DNA from: Halochromatium glycolicum
GTDB lineage: Bacteria > Pseudomonadota > Gammaproteobacteria > Chromatiales > Chromatiaceae
NCBI RefSeq assembly: GCF_016584085.1
Contig: NZ_NRSJ01000008.1
Location: 1-64,000 of the forward strand
DNA: 64,000 bases
Direction: 5' to 3'
Shown: positions 17,924-26,775 of the stretch, in pieces
Position numbering within the stretch: the first letter of the stretch is position 1
Layout: every line of letters begins with the position of its first letter
Position numbers and translations under genes: made by a program
The notes under the pieces: model-generated
Told to the model about the DNA's origin: nothing
Database searches by the model: none
The model's input: the letters and a program-made list of their open reading frames with translations, nothing else

Positions 17924-19638
17924 GGATTGTTCGCCTCGGGCGACCGCTGCGCGGGGCCGGCGCGGCGCAGCGAGGCCACCGATGCGCGGTCCTGCTGTCG
18001 TTGTGTTTCGCGTTCGCGTTCGCGCTCGATCATCGCCATGGTCTCCGCCTCCTGGGCCTCGAACTCTTGGCGCAAGGCCGTGATTTGGGCGTCTAGCACG
18101 GCGCGCCGACGCTCGAGTTCATGCTGTCGGCGCTCGATCTCTTGCCGGCGCGCGAGCCGTTCGCTCTCCTCGGCGGATTCCCAGACAGCGCGAGCGGAGC
18201 CGGTCAGCACCCCGTCCGGCCCGAGATAGACCTCGCGCAGTTCGATGCCATCGTTGGTGATCAGGAACTCGCGGGTCTGATTCGAGTGCGCCATCCCGCG
18301 CGACTTCAGGACGCTGAGGGTGCGATTGCGCTCGCCGCCGGTGTTGACCGCCATCAGCAGCAGCCAGGAATCGATTAACGATGAGATCGCCGAGTCGGTG
18401 CGCTCTAGCGACTCGCCGCCCGTCGTCAGGCTCGTGAACAGGGCCGTGATCTGGCGTGTCTTCAGGAAGTCGATCAGCCGCGTCAGCATGGCTTTGACCT
18501 CGAGCGTGTTGTTACCGCTGACGAAGCTATTGAGCGGGTCTAGGATCACGGCCGAGGGCTCGAACTGCTGGACCGCCCGATGGATCAGCGAGAGATGCAT
18601 CTCCAGCCCGGAGAAGGATGGGCGCGTCGCATGGAACTGGAGCAGGCCCTGATCGACCCAGTGCGCCAGGTCGAGGCCGATGGCGCTGAGGTTCCGCTGG
18701 ATCTGCGACGGCGATTCCTCGAATGCGAAATACAGCACCCGCTCGCCGCGTGCGCAGGCAGCGGATGCGAAATGCCCGGCCAGACTGGATTTGCCCGTTC
18801 CAGCGGTGCCCGAAACGAGGATGCTGCTGCCGCGAAAATAGCCGGCGTCACCGAGCATGGCATCCAGCCGCGTGATACCGGTGGAGATGCGCTCGTTTGA
18901 GACAGTGTGGTCGAGGCCGAGCGAGGTGATCGGGGTCACCGAGAGGCCCTGGGCATCGATCAGAAACGGGTAGTCATTGGTCCCATGGCTGGAGCCGCGG
19001 TACTTCACCACGCGCAGCCGCCGCGTCCAGGTCTGCTCGCGCTGCTGGTGGTCGAGCGTGATCACGCAATCGGAAACGTATTCTTCCAGCCCTTGGCGGG
19101 TGAGCTGGCCGTCACCGCGCTCACCGGTCACGATCGCGGTCACGCCCTTGTCCTTGAGCCACCGCAGGAGCCGGCGCAGCTCGGCGCGCAGGATCACCGG
19201 ATTCGGCAGCCCCGCGAAGACGGCCTCGAGGGTATCGAGCACCACGCGCTTGGCCCCGATGGAATCGATCGCGTAGCCGAGCCGGATGAACAGGCCGCTG
19301 AGATCGAAGTCGCCGGTCTCCTCGAGCTCGTTGCGCTCGATCGCGACGAAGTCCAGCGCAAGCTGCTCGCGCGCGACCAGTTCATCGAGATCGAAGCCGA
19401 GGGATGCCACATTCTGGGTCAGCTCCTCAGCGGTCTCCTCGAAGGCGATGAACACCCCCGGCTCCTCGAACTGGGTCGCCCCGCGGACCAGGAACTCCAT
19501 TGCGAATAGGGTTTTGCCGCAACCCGCACTGCCACAGATCAGGGTCGGGCGACCGCGCGGCAATCCGCCCTCGGTGATCTCGTCGAATCCCAGGATACCA
19601 GTGGGGGCCTTGGGTAACGGGTCGCGTCTACTGCTCAC
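17920..19638 (-). CDS. kaiC: KaiC-family double ATPase with C-terminal coiled coil
   Basis: The 572-residue protein has two RecA-like halves. CI has Walker A GSAGCGKT (36-43) and catalytic Glu pair FEE (68-69). CII has GTAGTGKS (277-284) and FEE (307-308). The autophosphorylation pair, Ser431/Thr432 in cyanobacterial KaiC, aligns with [10 protein letters not shown], giving Ser419-Ser420, so phosphorylation remains possible. After residue about 480 comes a charged coiled coil ([19 protein letters not shown] and onward) of about 75 residues in place of the cyanobacterial A-loop tail, which fits a KaiA-independent protein. GTG start. The gene heads an operon with kaiB and the GGDEF/EAL gene, which suggests that the KaiC state feeds into c-di-GMP output. 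Confidence 0.92.
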   Translation of the reverse strand: MSSRRDPLPKAPTGILGFDEITEGGLPRGRPTLICGSAGCGKTLFAMEFLVRGATQFEEPGVFIAFEETAEELTQNVASLGFDLDELVAREQLALDFVAIERNELEETGDFDLSGLFIRLGYAIDSIGAKRVVLDTLEAVFAGLPNPVILRAELRRLLRWLKDKGVTAIVTGERGDGQLTRQGLEEYVSDCVITLDHQQREQTWTRRLRVVKYRGSSHGTNDYPFLIDAQGLSVTPITSLGLDHTVSNERISTGITRLDAMLGDAGYFRGSSILVSGTAGTGKSSLAGHFASAACARGERVLYFAFEESPSQIQRNLSAIGLDLAHWVDQGLLQFHATRPSFSGLEMHLSLIHRAVQQFEPSAVILDPLNSFVSGNNTLEVKAMLTRLIDFLKTRQITALFTSLTTGGESLERTDSAISSLIDSWLLLMAVNTGGERNRTLSVLKSRGMAHSNQTREFLITNDGIELREVYLGPDGVLTGSARAVWESAEESERLARRQEIERRQHELERRRAVLDAQITALRQEFEAQEAETMAMIERERERETQRQQDRASVASLRRAGPAQRSPEANNP

Positions 19639-19860
19639 GTGGCTGCTCTACCTAAACCATCAGCGTCTAATCCTTAAATCATACATGGCTGCTAGTGCTC
19701 ATGCGCATGGTACGCACCTGCTCCGGGCTGGATCACCGCGAATTCATCGCCGCGGTGCCGCGCGAATAGATCGACCTCGCGCAGCAGGCCACTGCCGCGC
19801 TCGGCAATCGCGCAGAGCACGCGCTCGCCGCTCGGGTGCCCGAGTCGGTCGTTGATCTCC

Positions 19861-20125
19861 TTGGGAACGGTTCAGAAACAACCGGCACAACTCCACCAAC
19901 GAAGGCCGCTCAAGAAGGGCTTAAGGCGATTGCCGGAAAAGCTCGTACCGAATTGCGCAGGATTTTCGTTTGCCTTCGAGGAGCGTCGCCGGGAGCATAG
20001 CCGGGCTATGTGACCGGCGGCGCGACGAAGAAGGCGAGCGAAAAGACCAGCAAGGCGGTATGAGCTTTGACAGAAATCGCCTAACTGGCCAGTCGATGCC
20101 CCGGTTATTCTTGCGCCGTTCCTTG
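19861..20125. mobile_element. Second inverted-repeat element (about 99 bp) with TTG duplication, carrying MITE copy B
   Basis: The ends GGAACGG...CCGTTCC (19864-19870 and 20116-20122) are inverted; the next bases also pair (AGAAACAACCGG against AAGAATAACCGG). TTG flanks both sides (19861-19863 and 20123-20125). Without the 160 bp contributed by MITE copy B and its duplication the element is 99 bp. It carries no gene. A related 54-bp half copy is at 53701-53754. Confidence 0.8.
19922..20084 (-). mobile_element. 157-bp palindromic MITE-like element, copy B, with TAA duplication
   Basis: Element 19925-20081 in the opposite orientation to copy A and identical to it by eye. TAA lies at 19922-19924 and 20082-20084. 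The related 54-bp block at 53701-53754 is uninterrupted at this very point, which gives a paralogous empty site of exactly equal length. Confidence 0.93.
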
Positions 20126-20476
20126 AAGTGGCTGAGGTCGAGCAGATGCAGTGAGAAGCGCTCACCGGTGCGCCGATAGCGGGCGAGGGTCTGCGCCAAG
20201 CGGTCGGTGAACAGGCGGCGTTTCGCAAGGCCGGTCAGCCTCGAGCCTGTCCATGATCGAGCTGCGCGGCGCTCAGCGAGCCGCGACCATCGTCCGCGAC
20301 CGGTGCTGCGTGGGCACATCAATCTGAGAGGCCGGCGAGAGCCGAATGATTAACGATCAGATGCGATGAGAGGTCACCGGAACCGGCCGGAATTGCGCAA
20401 CTGGTATAACGAGATCCATGTCTCAGATCGGCATGATGAGGCGTGATCGGGTCGTCAGTGATAGCGGGAGGGGACG

Positions 20477-21841
20477 ATGAGCGAAGCAGACTCGAGCCAG
20501 CGCTGGCGCTGGCCGCGATACCGGGACAGCCTCATTCGGGGTGCAGATGGGGGCTGGCCTGTGCCGGTCGATCAACCGAGTCTGAGGGGGCTCGCGGCGG
20601 CTGCGTTGATCGAATGGCGCTATTTCGCGGTCCTCTCACCGGCGTTCCACGGCCTCGTCGGACTCGCGCTGGTCAATCCCGAACGGCGCTTCGCGGCCGT
20701 GGCGGAAGGCGGGCTCTTGGTGATCGTTGCCGGGGTGCTCGGTCGGGCGCCGATGCCGGACGGCCCATCTGACGCGTCTCCTATGCTGGTTCCGAGCGAC
20801 CTGGGTCCGGCGGATCGGATTTCGGCTGATCGGGTTTCGGAGAATCGGGTTTCGGAGAATCGGGTTTCGGAGAATCGGGTTTCGGAGAATCGGGTTGCGA
20901 CGGGTCAGGCCGAGCTGTGCTGGATGCATCTGTTCTCGCCCGATGTCTGCCTGTTCGACGGGCCAGCTCCCGGTGCGTTAGAGGCCGAGGACCGTCGTTG
21001 TCGGCTCTCGCTGCGCCAGAGCGATGCAGCGCAGGCCGAGCTGCGGCTCGAGACAGCGAACGGACTGCAGCTGGATCTGGTGCATCAAGGCGTGAGCGAC
21101 ACCCAGCTTGCGCCGGTGCTGGGCAGCGATCTGGATGCCCCTCTGGGACGGCTGCTCGGTAGCCACTGGCTGGTCGATTGCCCATCGCCTGTCGCCCGGT
21201 GCGACGGCGCCATCGCGTTTGGTGGGGACAGCTTGGCATGCCTGGCCACGGCCGCCGGTGACGACGCCGACAGCTATGCAACGCCGGCGCTGCGGGCTCG
21301 GGTCTCGGCTGGCGAGCAGGTCTTTCGCTGGCAGGCGGCCGATGGCTATGCCGAGCACAGCTTCGGGATTCGGCCGTTGCCCTTGCATGGCTGGGACTTT
21401 CTGTTCGTACCGAAGGCGGCGACCGGCGAGGCGGTGGTCTTGCAGACCTATCGCGGTAGTCGCCAGCTGCGTTATCTGGAGGTCTGCTGGCGGCAGGATG
21501 GCGTGACGCGGCACCATCGGTTCGAGGCCAACAGGGTCCGGCTCGACTGGTCGGAACGCACCTTCGATCCGGTACTCGGGGTCTGGCGGCCGCTGCGAAG
21601 GACCATTGAAGCGCGCGACGCGGGGCTGCAGGTGCGTGTCGAGAATCGGGTGTTACATCGGATTCCGCTATTGCGGCGGCATCAGCTCGCGGTACGCCAT
21701 TTCTTCATCAGCGAAGAGATCGGTGTTGCCGACTGGTGGCTCGAGGACGCCCACGGGCGTTGTCTCGCCGAGGTTAGGGGCCAGCGCTGCGGTGGGGAGC
21801 TGGCCCATTTTAGATTGCGCGCACCCAGGAGATCGGTATGA
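20477..21841 (+). CDS. Lipocalin-like protein of the CrtC/tocopherol cyclase (AttH) type, tentative
   Basis: A 454-residue soluble protein, mostly beta-rich. Segments such as EWRYFAVLSPAFHGLVGLAL, WMHLFSPD, GSHWLVDCPSP and HGWDFLFVPK recall carotenoid 1,2-hydratase (CrtC), tocopherol cyclase and AttH two-lipocalin proteins, which act on isoprenoid tails. This likeness is by eye and modest. A SENRV pentapeptide is repeated four times near residues 118-140, encoded by perfect 15-bp repeats at about 20826-20896, in what should be a loop. The stop overlaps the next ATG by 4 nt, so it is coupled to a geranylgeranyl-reductase-like flavoprotein. Together they probably modify an isoprenoid such as a carotenoid, quinone or chlorophyll side chain. 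A good ribosome site (GGGAGGGG) precedes the ATG. Confidence 0.55.
   Translation: MSEADSSQRWRWPRYRDSLIRGADGGWPVPVDQPSLRGLAAAALIEWRYFAVLSPAFHGLVGLALVNPERRFAAVAEGGLLVIVAGVLGRAPMPDGPSDASPMLVPSDLGPADRISADRVSENRVSENRVSENRVSENRVATGQAELCWMHLFSPDVCLFDGPAPGALEAEDRRCRLSLRQSDAAQAELRLETANGLQLDLVHQGVSDTQLAPVLGSDLDAPLGRLLGSHWLVDCPSPVARCDGAIAFGGDSLACLATAAGDDADSYATPALRARVSAGEQVFRWQAADGYAEHSFGIRPLPLHGWDFLFVPKAATGEAVVLQTYRGSRQLRYLEVCWRQDGVTRHHRFEANRVRLDWSERTFDPVLGVWRPLRRTIEARDAGLQVRVENRVLHRIPLLRRHQLAVRHFFISEEIGVADWWLEDAHGRCLAEVRGQRCGGELAHFRLRAPRRSV
20826..20900. repeat. 15-bp perfect tandem repeat (four units) within the lipocalin-like gene
   Basis: Four copies of TTTCGGAGAATCGGG(T) in a row, with a diverged unit before and a partial unit after, encode repeated SENRV. 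In frame and in a non-conserved segment. Confidence 0.92.
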
Positions 21842-23259
21842 CAGGCGCCAATGCGCAGCAGGTGATCGTGGTCGGGGCCGGACCGGCCGGCAGTGCAACG
21901 GCGTACCATCTGGCCCGAGCCGGCATTGCGACCCTGTTGATCGACAAGGCGGCGTTCCCGCGCGACAAGGTCTGCGGCGACTGCCTGAGTCCGCGCGCAC
22001 AGCGCTACTTGGACCGGATGGGGTTGCTGGAGCAGGTCGCGGCCGAGTCACATTGCTCCGAGCACATCCGCTTTCGCGCGCCCGGCGGCGCAGCGGCCGC
22101 GACCCGGATCACCGGCGACGGCGCCATTCCCAATCGCACCCTGGTGCTGCCGCGACAGCGTTTCGATCATCTGGTGCAGCAGCAGGCCGTGACGGCCGGT
22201 GTCCGGTTCCGGGTCGGGCACGTCCGGCGGCTGCTGCCAGAGGGCGGGGTCGAACTCGCCGGTGAGCGCCTGCCGGCAAGGTTGGTGGTGATCGCAACCG
22301 GCGCGGCGCTCGGGCTGATCAAGCAGACCCCGCTGGCGCCGCGCGGACCGGTGCATAGCCTGGCGGCGCGCTGTTATCTGGAGCGGCTGCCGGCGCCGGG
22401 TCCGGGGCCGGACCTGCGGTTCTTCTTCGATCAGCTGCCGCTGCCCGGTTATGCCTGGCTGTTCCCGACTGGGCCGACGAGCGCCAATCTCGGCTACTGG
22501 TACGCCGGCCGCGACGCTGTCTCGGCGTCGACCTTGCTGCCGCGTCTGCTGGCCGAGCATCCTGAGCTGCGCGCGCTGACCGCGGGCGCCGTGCCGGGCG
22601 GCCCGGGTCCCGTATCGCGCACTGATCCGGCTTCCGGCTCTGGTGCGGCTCTTGATCCCGGATCAGCTACCCCGCCAGGCGTTGGCGCTGGTCATGGTAC
22701 TGAGGTGGCTCAGGGCTCGGGTGCCGGGGCCCTAGGCGGGTCTGATGGCGGACCCGCGGACAGCGCGCTGCGCGCAGCGATCAAGGGCTACCCGATCCGT
22801 ACCGATTTCCTGCGGGCGCCGGTCGCGGCACCAGGTCTGCTCGCCGTCGGGGAGGCCGCTGGGCTGGTGAACCCGTTCACCGGCGAGGGGATCGACTACG
22901 CGCTGGAATCAGCAGAGCTCGCGGCCGAGGCCATCCTCGATGCGCTGCGACAGGAGGCGGGGGAGGGTGCCCTGCCGGTCGCCCGCCTGGCCGGTTACCG
23001 GCAGGCGTTGGATCGACGTTTTGGGCCGCTGTTTCGGCTCATGCAATTCGCGCAGCGCTATGCCTTCAATCCCTGGGTCTTCGATCGGTTGTTCGGCCGC
23101 GGCGAGCAGGGGCAGGCGCTGGTCGATACGCTGATCCAGGTCTGCTTTGGGGCCGCGCCGCCGCGGCGCATCCTGCAGCCGGCCGAGCTGGCGCGGCTAG
23201 TGTTATCGAAGCCGGCCCTCGAACGGGGCCGGGAAACCACGCGCCCGGAAAGGGATTGA
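21838..23259 (+). CDS. Geranylgeranyl reductase-family FAD-dependent oxidoreductase
   Basis: A 473-residue flavoprotein. The FAD dinucleotide motif VVGAGPAGSATAYHLARAG is at 11-29, followed by KAAFPRDKVCGDCLSPRA, the GGR/ChlP-type active-site region with the CGD cysteine, and the second FAD motif LAVGEAAGLVNPFTGEGIDYA. Such enzymes saturate geranylgeranyl chains of chlorophyll, archaeal lipids or quinones, or act as monooxygenases. A low-complexity Gly/Ala/Pro-rich insert lies between about residues 258 and 305, in a region where relatives are short. It overlaps the upstream lipocalin-like gene by 4 nt, so both act in one pathway. The substrate cannot be told from sequence; bacteriochlorophyll-type ChlP is possible, but no photosynthesis genes adjoin. 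Confidence 0.82.
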   Translation: MTGANAQQVIVVGAGPAGSATAYHLARAGIATLLIDKAAFPRDKVCGDCLSPRAQRYLDRMGLLEQVAAESHCSEHIRFRAPGGAAAATRITGDGAIPNRTLVLPRQRFDHLVQQQAVTAGVRFRVGHVRRLLPEGGVELAGERLPARLVVIATGAALGLIKQTPLAPRGPVHSLAARCYLERLPAPGPGPDLRFFFDQLPLPGYAWLFPTGPTSANLGYWYAGRDAVSASTLLPRLLAEHPELRALTAGAVPGGPGPVSRTDPASGSGAALDPGSATPPGVGAGHGTEVAQGSGAGALGGSDGGPADSALRAAIKGYPIRTDFLRAPVAAPGLLAVGEAAGLVNPFTGEGIDYALESAELAAEAILDALRQEAGEGALPVARLAGYRQALDRRFGPLFRLMQFAQRYAFNPWVFDRLFGRGEQGQALVDTLIQVCFGAAPPRRILQPAELARLVLSKPALERGRETTRPERD

Positions 23260-23282
23260 TACAGCCATCTCACCTCATGCGA

Positions 23283-23338
23283 GTACTGACCCCTTTGATT
23301 CTGGCAGCAGTGATGCCGGACAACCAAAAGGGTCTGTA
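23283..23338. terminator. Hairpin between convergent genes, probable bidirectional terminator
   Basis: The arms GTACTGACCCCTTTG (23283-23297) and CAAAAGGGTCTGTAC (23324-23338) pair with two mismatches around a 26-nt loop, in the gap between the convergent GGR-like and LysM genes. No long T-run follows. Confidence 0.4.
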
Positions 23339-23397
23339 CGGATATCGGTGCGGTTGACTAGAGGGGATCACCAAGGGGGAGATCACTGGCGGGTTCA

Positions 23398-24690
23398 TTA
23401 GGGGATCACTAGGGTCAGCCCCGGATAGAGCTGGTTGGGGTCCTCGAGCAGATGGCGATTGGCCTCGAAGATGCGCGACCAGTCGTCGCCGTCGCCGTAG
23501 AACAGGCTGCTGATGCGGGCGAGCGAATCACCGGGGCGGATGCGGTAGACGGTGCGGGCGCCGTCCGCGCGAGCGAGCAGGAATTGACTGCGATGCAGGG
23601 CGTTCTCGGTCGCGCGGACCTGCTGCCAAAGCTGCGGATTCTGGACCCCTTGGCCCTCGTTGAGCAACTTACGGAGGGCTGCGGCATCCTGCTCGGCTTG
23701 CTCGCGCGCCTCATCGGCTGTCACTGTGCCCCCTTCGGGCGCCGGGAGTTGATCGCGTAGCTCGGCGAGGCGGGTCTCGAGCTGCTCCTTGGTCTGGCTG
23801 CGGCGCGCCTCGGCGGCCTCGAGGCGCTCGATCTGGGCCTCGCGCTGGGCGAGCCGGCGCTCGAGCTGCTCCTTGGTCTGGGCGCGGCGCGCCTCGGCGG
23901 CCTCGAGGCGCTTGATCTGGGCCTCGCGCTCGGCGAGCCGGCGCTCGAGCTGCTCGTTGGTCTGAGCGCGGCGCGCCTCGGCGGCCTCGAGGCGCTCGAT
24001 CTGGGCCTCGCGCTGGGCGAGCCGGCGTTCGAGCTGCTGGAGTTGGGCCTCGACACCGCTCATCCGGCGTTTGTGCTCGCGCACGCGCATCTCGGAGGCA
24101 GTGAGTCGGGCGCGGTGCTCTTGGGCGGCGGAGTCACGTTGCCGCTCGAGCTGGACAATCTGCTCGCGCAGCCGGGCCGCTTCTTGCTCGGCGCGCTCGG
24201 CCGCTGACTGCGCCTGGCCTAGCTCCTGCTCAAGCCGCGGCAGCTTGGCGGCCTTGGCCTCGAGCTCGGTCTGCTGCTGATTGAGCCGATCGATCTCGCT
24301 GGTGAGCGCCGCCTTTTCCGCATTGACCCCGTTGAGCTCTGCCTGCAGCGCCGTGACGCGCTCCTGCAGGGACTCGGCCCTTGACTGGAGTGTTTCAAGC
24401 TTGGATTGGAGCGCTGAGCGCTCGCTTTCGGCGCCTGGGTCGTCTGCTTTGGCCTCGGCCGCATCCGCGTGGCTTGAGGCGTCGGGCGAGCCCGACGAAG
24501 CGTCCGTTGACTCTGCAGCAACATCCGGCTGGGGGGCCGGATCGGTATCGGCTGCGGCGACTGCGACAGCGGTCAGTCCTAGGCCGCCCGCGAGCAGTGC
24601 GGCGAGCAGTGGCCGGTTACCGATGCTGCGGGCACAAGGCTGGACAACGGGGTGAGGGGTGGTGAGGGCGAGGACATTGGGTTTGCGCAT
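23398..24690 (-). CDS. LysM-domain protein with long coiled coil and 28-residue repeats
   Basis: A 430-residue envelope protein. Residues 25-47 are hydrophobic (signal anchor), 48-95 are acidic and disordered, and 95-335 form a coiled coil. Within it the unit QLERRLAQREAQIERLEAAE, 28 residues long (84 bp), occurs three times plus a partial copy at about 23780-24040. Since 28 is four heptads, the repeats keep the coiled-coil register. A LysM domain closes the protein (about 378-430: VYRIRPGDSLARISSLFYGD to NQLYPGLTLVIP), which binds peptidoglycan. The layout resembles FimV/TipN-like polar organisers in general form only. Three GTGATC-CCC-like repeats lie at and just beyond the stop codon. Confidence 0.82.
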   Translation of the reverse strand: MRKPNVLALTTPHPVVQPCARSIGNRPLLAALLAGGLGLTAVAVAAADTDPAPQPDVAAESTDASSGSPDASSHADAAEAKADDPGAESERSALQSKLETLQSRAESLQERVTALQAELNGVNAEKAALTSEIDRLNQQQTELEAKAAKLPRLEQELGQAQSAAERAEQEAARLREQIVQLERQRDSAAQEHRARLTASEMRVREHKRRMSGVEAQLQQLERRLAQREAQIERLEAAEARRAQTNEQLERRLAEREAQIKRLEAAEARRAQTKEQLERRLAQREAQIERLEAAEARRSQTKEQLETRLAELRDQLPAPEGGTVTADEAREQAEQDAAALRKLLNEGQGVQNPQLWQQVRATENALHRSQFLLARADGARTVYRIRPGDSLARISSLFYGDGDDWSRIFEANRHLLEDPNQLYPGLTLVIP

Positions 24691-25051
24691 CTTGTCTCCG
24701 TCGGGTCGCCAAGATGAGGGAACGCCCGGCCTATCGGGCGGGTGTGCTCAATGATCGTCGGTCGTTGCTTTCTGCTGGATGAGAACGGCCGGATGAGAAC
24801 GGCCGGGCAGCCATCCGGAGCCCATGGTTGGGCAGTCACTGCGGAGGCGCTGACCCATTCAGCGTCTCCAGATCCTTTAGAGGCCCGATCAAAATGCCCG
24901 GCTAGCCTACACAAGTTGCTGATTTGTTTCGCCATAGAGGGCATTCTGTTCGTGCTTCTCAGCCGCTCTGCCTGAATCACCGGGCAGCCTAGGTGGGCAA
25001 CCTGGTGCCAACGTGCTCTGCGTTCCTGGGGATCAGGACGAGCGGCTCTAC
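24691..25051. other. 361-bp intergenic stretch
   Basis: No gene is supported. It contains a 14-bp tandem duplication (GGATGAGAACGGCC twice, 24777-24804) and presumably the promoter of the LysM gene. Nothing else stands out. Confidence 0.4.
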
Positions 25052-26413
25052 TCAGCAGCCCGAAGGCAGGCCGGCGAGGGCCATCGCCATCTCGCCCTCA
25101 TCGTAGCTGAGGTCCTTCAGTTTGCCCTCGTTGTAGTCGATATAGGCCTGCATGTCGAAGTGGCCGTGGCCGCAGAGGTTGAACAGGATCGCCTTCGACT
25201 CGCCGGACTCGCGACACTTCTCGGCCTCGTGGATCGCGCCGCGCACCGCATGGTTGGCTTCAGGTGCGGGCAGGATGCCTTCGGCCTTGGCGAACTGGAT
25301 GCCGGCATCGAAGCACTCGAGCTGATTGTACGACCGCGGCTTGAGCAGGCCGAGCTTGGCCAGATGGCTGATCTGCGGGGCCATCCCATGGTAGCGCAGT
25401 CCGCCGGCGTGGAAGCCGGGCGGTACGAAGCCGGAGCCCAGTGTGTACATCTTGACCAGCGGCGTGAGATGGGCGGTGTCGCCGAAATCGTAGGCGAAGG
25501 CGCCCTTGGTCAGGGTCGGGCAGGCCGAGGGCTCGACCGCGATGAACTCGGTCTTGAGGTTGTCGCGCAGCGCGTGATGCAGGTACGGGAAGGCAAGGCC
25601 GGCGAAGTTGCTGCCGCCACCGGTGCAACCGATGACCAGGTCTGGATAGTCGTCGGCCATCTGCATCTGCTCGATCGCCTCCAGCCCAGTGACGGTCTGA
25701 TGCAGCAGCACGTGGTTCAGCACCGAGCCGAGCGCGTAGCGGGTGTCGTCGCGCTGCACCGCGAGCTCGACCGCCTCGCTGATGGCGATGCCGAGGCTGC
25801 CGGTGCTGTCCGGGTGATCGGCGAGGATCGCGCGGCCGGAGTCGGTGCGCTCACTCGGGCTGGCGATGCACTCGGCGCCGAGCGTCTCCATGTAGGCGCG
25901 CCGATAGGGCTTGTGGTCGAAGCTGACCCGAACCATGAAGACGACGATCTCGAGGTCGAAGAAGGTGCCGGCGAGCGCCAGCGAGGAGCCCCATTGGCCG
26001 GCACCGGTCTCGGTGGTGATGCGCTTGACGCCCTCGGCCTTGTTGTAGAAGGCCTGCGCGATCGCGGTGTTCGGCTTGTGCGAACCCGCGGGGCTGACGC
26101 CCTCGTACTTGTAGTAGATGCGCGCCGGGGTATCCAGGGCCTTCTCGAGGCGACGGGCGCGGAACAGCGGTGCCGGCCGCCATTGGCGATAGACGTCGCG
26201 CACCGGCTCCGGGATCTCGATCTCGCGCTCGGTGCTCATCTCCTGCTCGATCACGCCGCGCGGGAAGATCGGCGCTAGATCGTCCGGCGTGATCGGCTGT
26301 TTCGTCCCTGGATGCAGTACTGGCGCCATCGGCTCGGGCAGGTCCGCGTTGATGTTGTACCAGTACTTGGGCAGGCGCTCTTCGTCGAGCAGGTACTTGA
26401 CGCTATCGCTCAT
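25052..26413 (-). CDS. trpB2: Tryptophan synthase beta-like protein, TrpB2 type
   Basis: A 453-residue PLP-dependent enzyme of the TrpB2 subgroup, which is longer than TrpB1 and has an extended N-terminus ([20 protein letters not shown]). The Schiff-base lysine is Lys113 in [11 protein letters not shown], the glycine-rich phosphate loop is [10 protein letters not shown], and TETGAGQWG is also typical. TrpB2 makes tryptophan from indole and serine, or can use O-phosphoserine, and often does not pair with TrpA. No trpA is near. It is probably a single-gene unit for indole salvage. Confidence 0.93.
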   Translation of the reverse strand: MSDSVKYLLDEERLPKYWYNINADLPEPMAPVLHPGTKQPITPDDLAPIFPRGVIEQEMSTEREIEIPEPVRDVYRQWRPAPLFRARRLEKALDTPARIYYKYEGVSPAGSHKPNTAIAQAFYNKAEGVKRITTETGAGQWGSSLALAGTFFDLEIVVFMVRVSFDHKPYRRAYMETLGAECIASPSERTDSGRAILADHPDSTGSLGIAISEAVELAVQRDDTRYALGSVLNHVLLHQTVTGLEAIEQMQMADDYPDLVIGCTGGGSNFAGLAFPYLHHALRDNLKTEFIAVEPSACPTLTKGAFAYDFGDTAHLTPLVKMYTLGSGFVPPGFHAGGLRYHGMAPQISHLAKLGLLKPRSYNQLECFDAGIQFAKAEGILPAPEANHAVRGAIHEAEKCRESGESKAILFNLCGHGHFDMQAYIDYNEGKLKDLSYDEGEMAMALAGLPSGC

Positions 26414-26775
26414 GGTCGTTGTTCGGGCTCGCCAGGGTGTTCATGCTTCTCTTGTTCGCGCTGCGTCGCTATCGCTGCTGGCTGTCCCTCGGGACCGGCT
26501 CGCTGGCCGCAACCTGTGGCCGCAATCTGGGGCTGCAACCTAGGCTTGCACCCTTGGGCTGCACCGGGGGCGGCGTCGGGCGTTTCGTGACGGCCGAGGC
26601 GCGCCTGGATCAGCGATGCGGGAGCGCGGTGCCCGCAAGTGTGCCAGCTTGTCCGCCGCGGCTGAATAGACCAGGCTCAAGGCAGAGTGCGAAGAGACTG
26701 ATTGCTTGTCGCTTGGCAGCCGCAGCGCTATGTTCAGCAGTTCGTTAGCCAACCTCTTGCCCGAAGGTCATCCCG
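26414..26775. other. 362-bp divergent intergenic region
   Basis: Lies between divergent trpB2 and the ABC importer ATPase gene, so it should hold both promoters. Short direct repeats of the type GGGCTGCA-CC occur at about 26530-26570. No gene or RNA is supported. Confidence 0.4.

Larger units (their letters stand above)
19690..20322 (-). pseudogene. GGDEF-domain fragment disrupted by nested insertions
   Basis: Minus-strand reading gives LTGLAKRRLFTDRLAQTLAR through LLDLSHFK up to the insertion at 20122, and resumes after it as KEINDRLGHPSGERVL through LLREVDLFARHRGDEFAVI, stopping near 19693. Removing the element at 19864-20122 with one TTG copy restores HFKEIND in frame. The active-site motif is RGDEF rather than GGDEF, and both ends of the domain are missing, so the gene was already decaying. 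It lies just upstream of kaiC on the same strand. Confidence 0.85.

Noticed and set aside
20826..20900. CRISPR array suspicion for the regular short repeats
   Set aside because: Units are contiguous 12-15-bp in-frame repeats without spacers, and no cas genes are present. The same holds for the arrays at 5930, 16720 and 35351.
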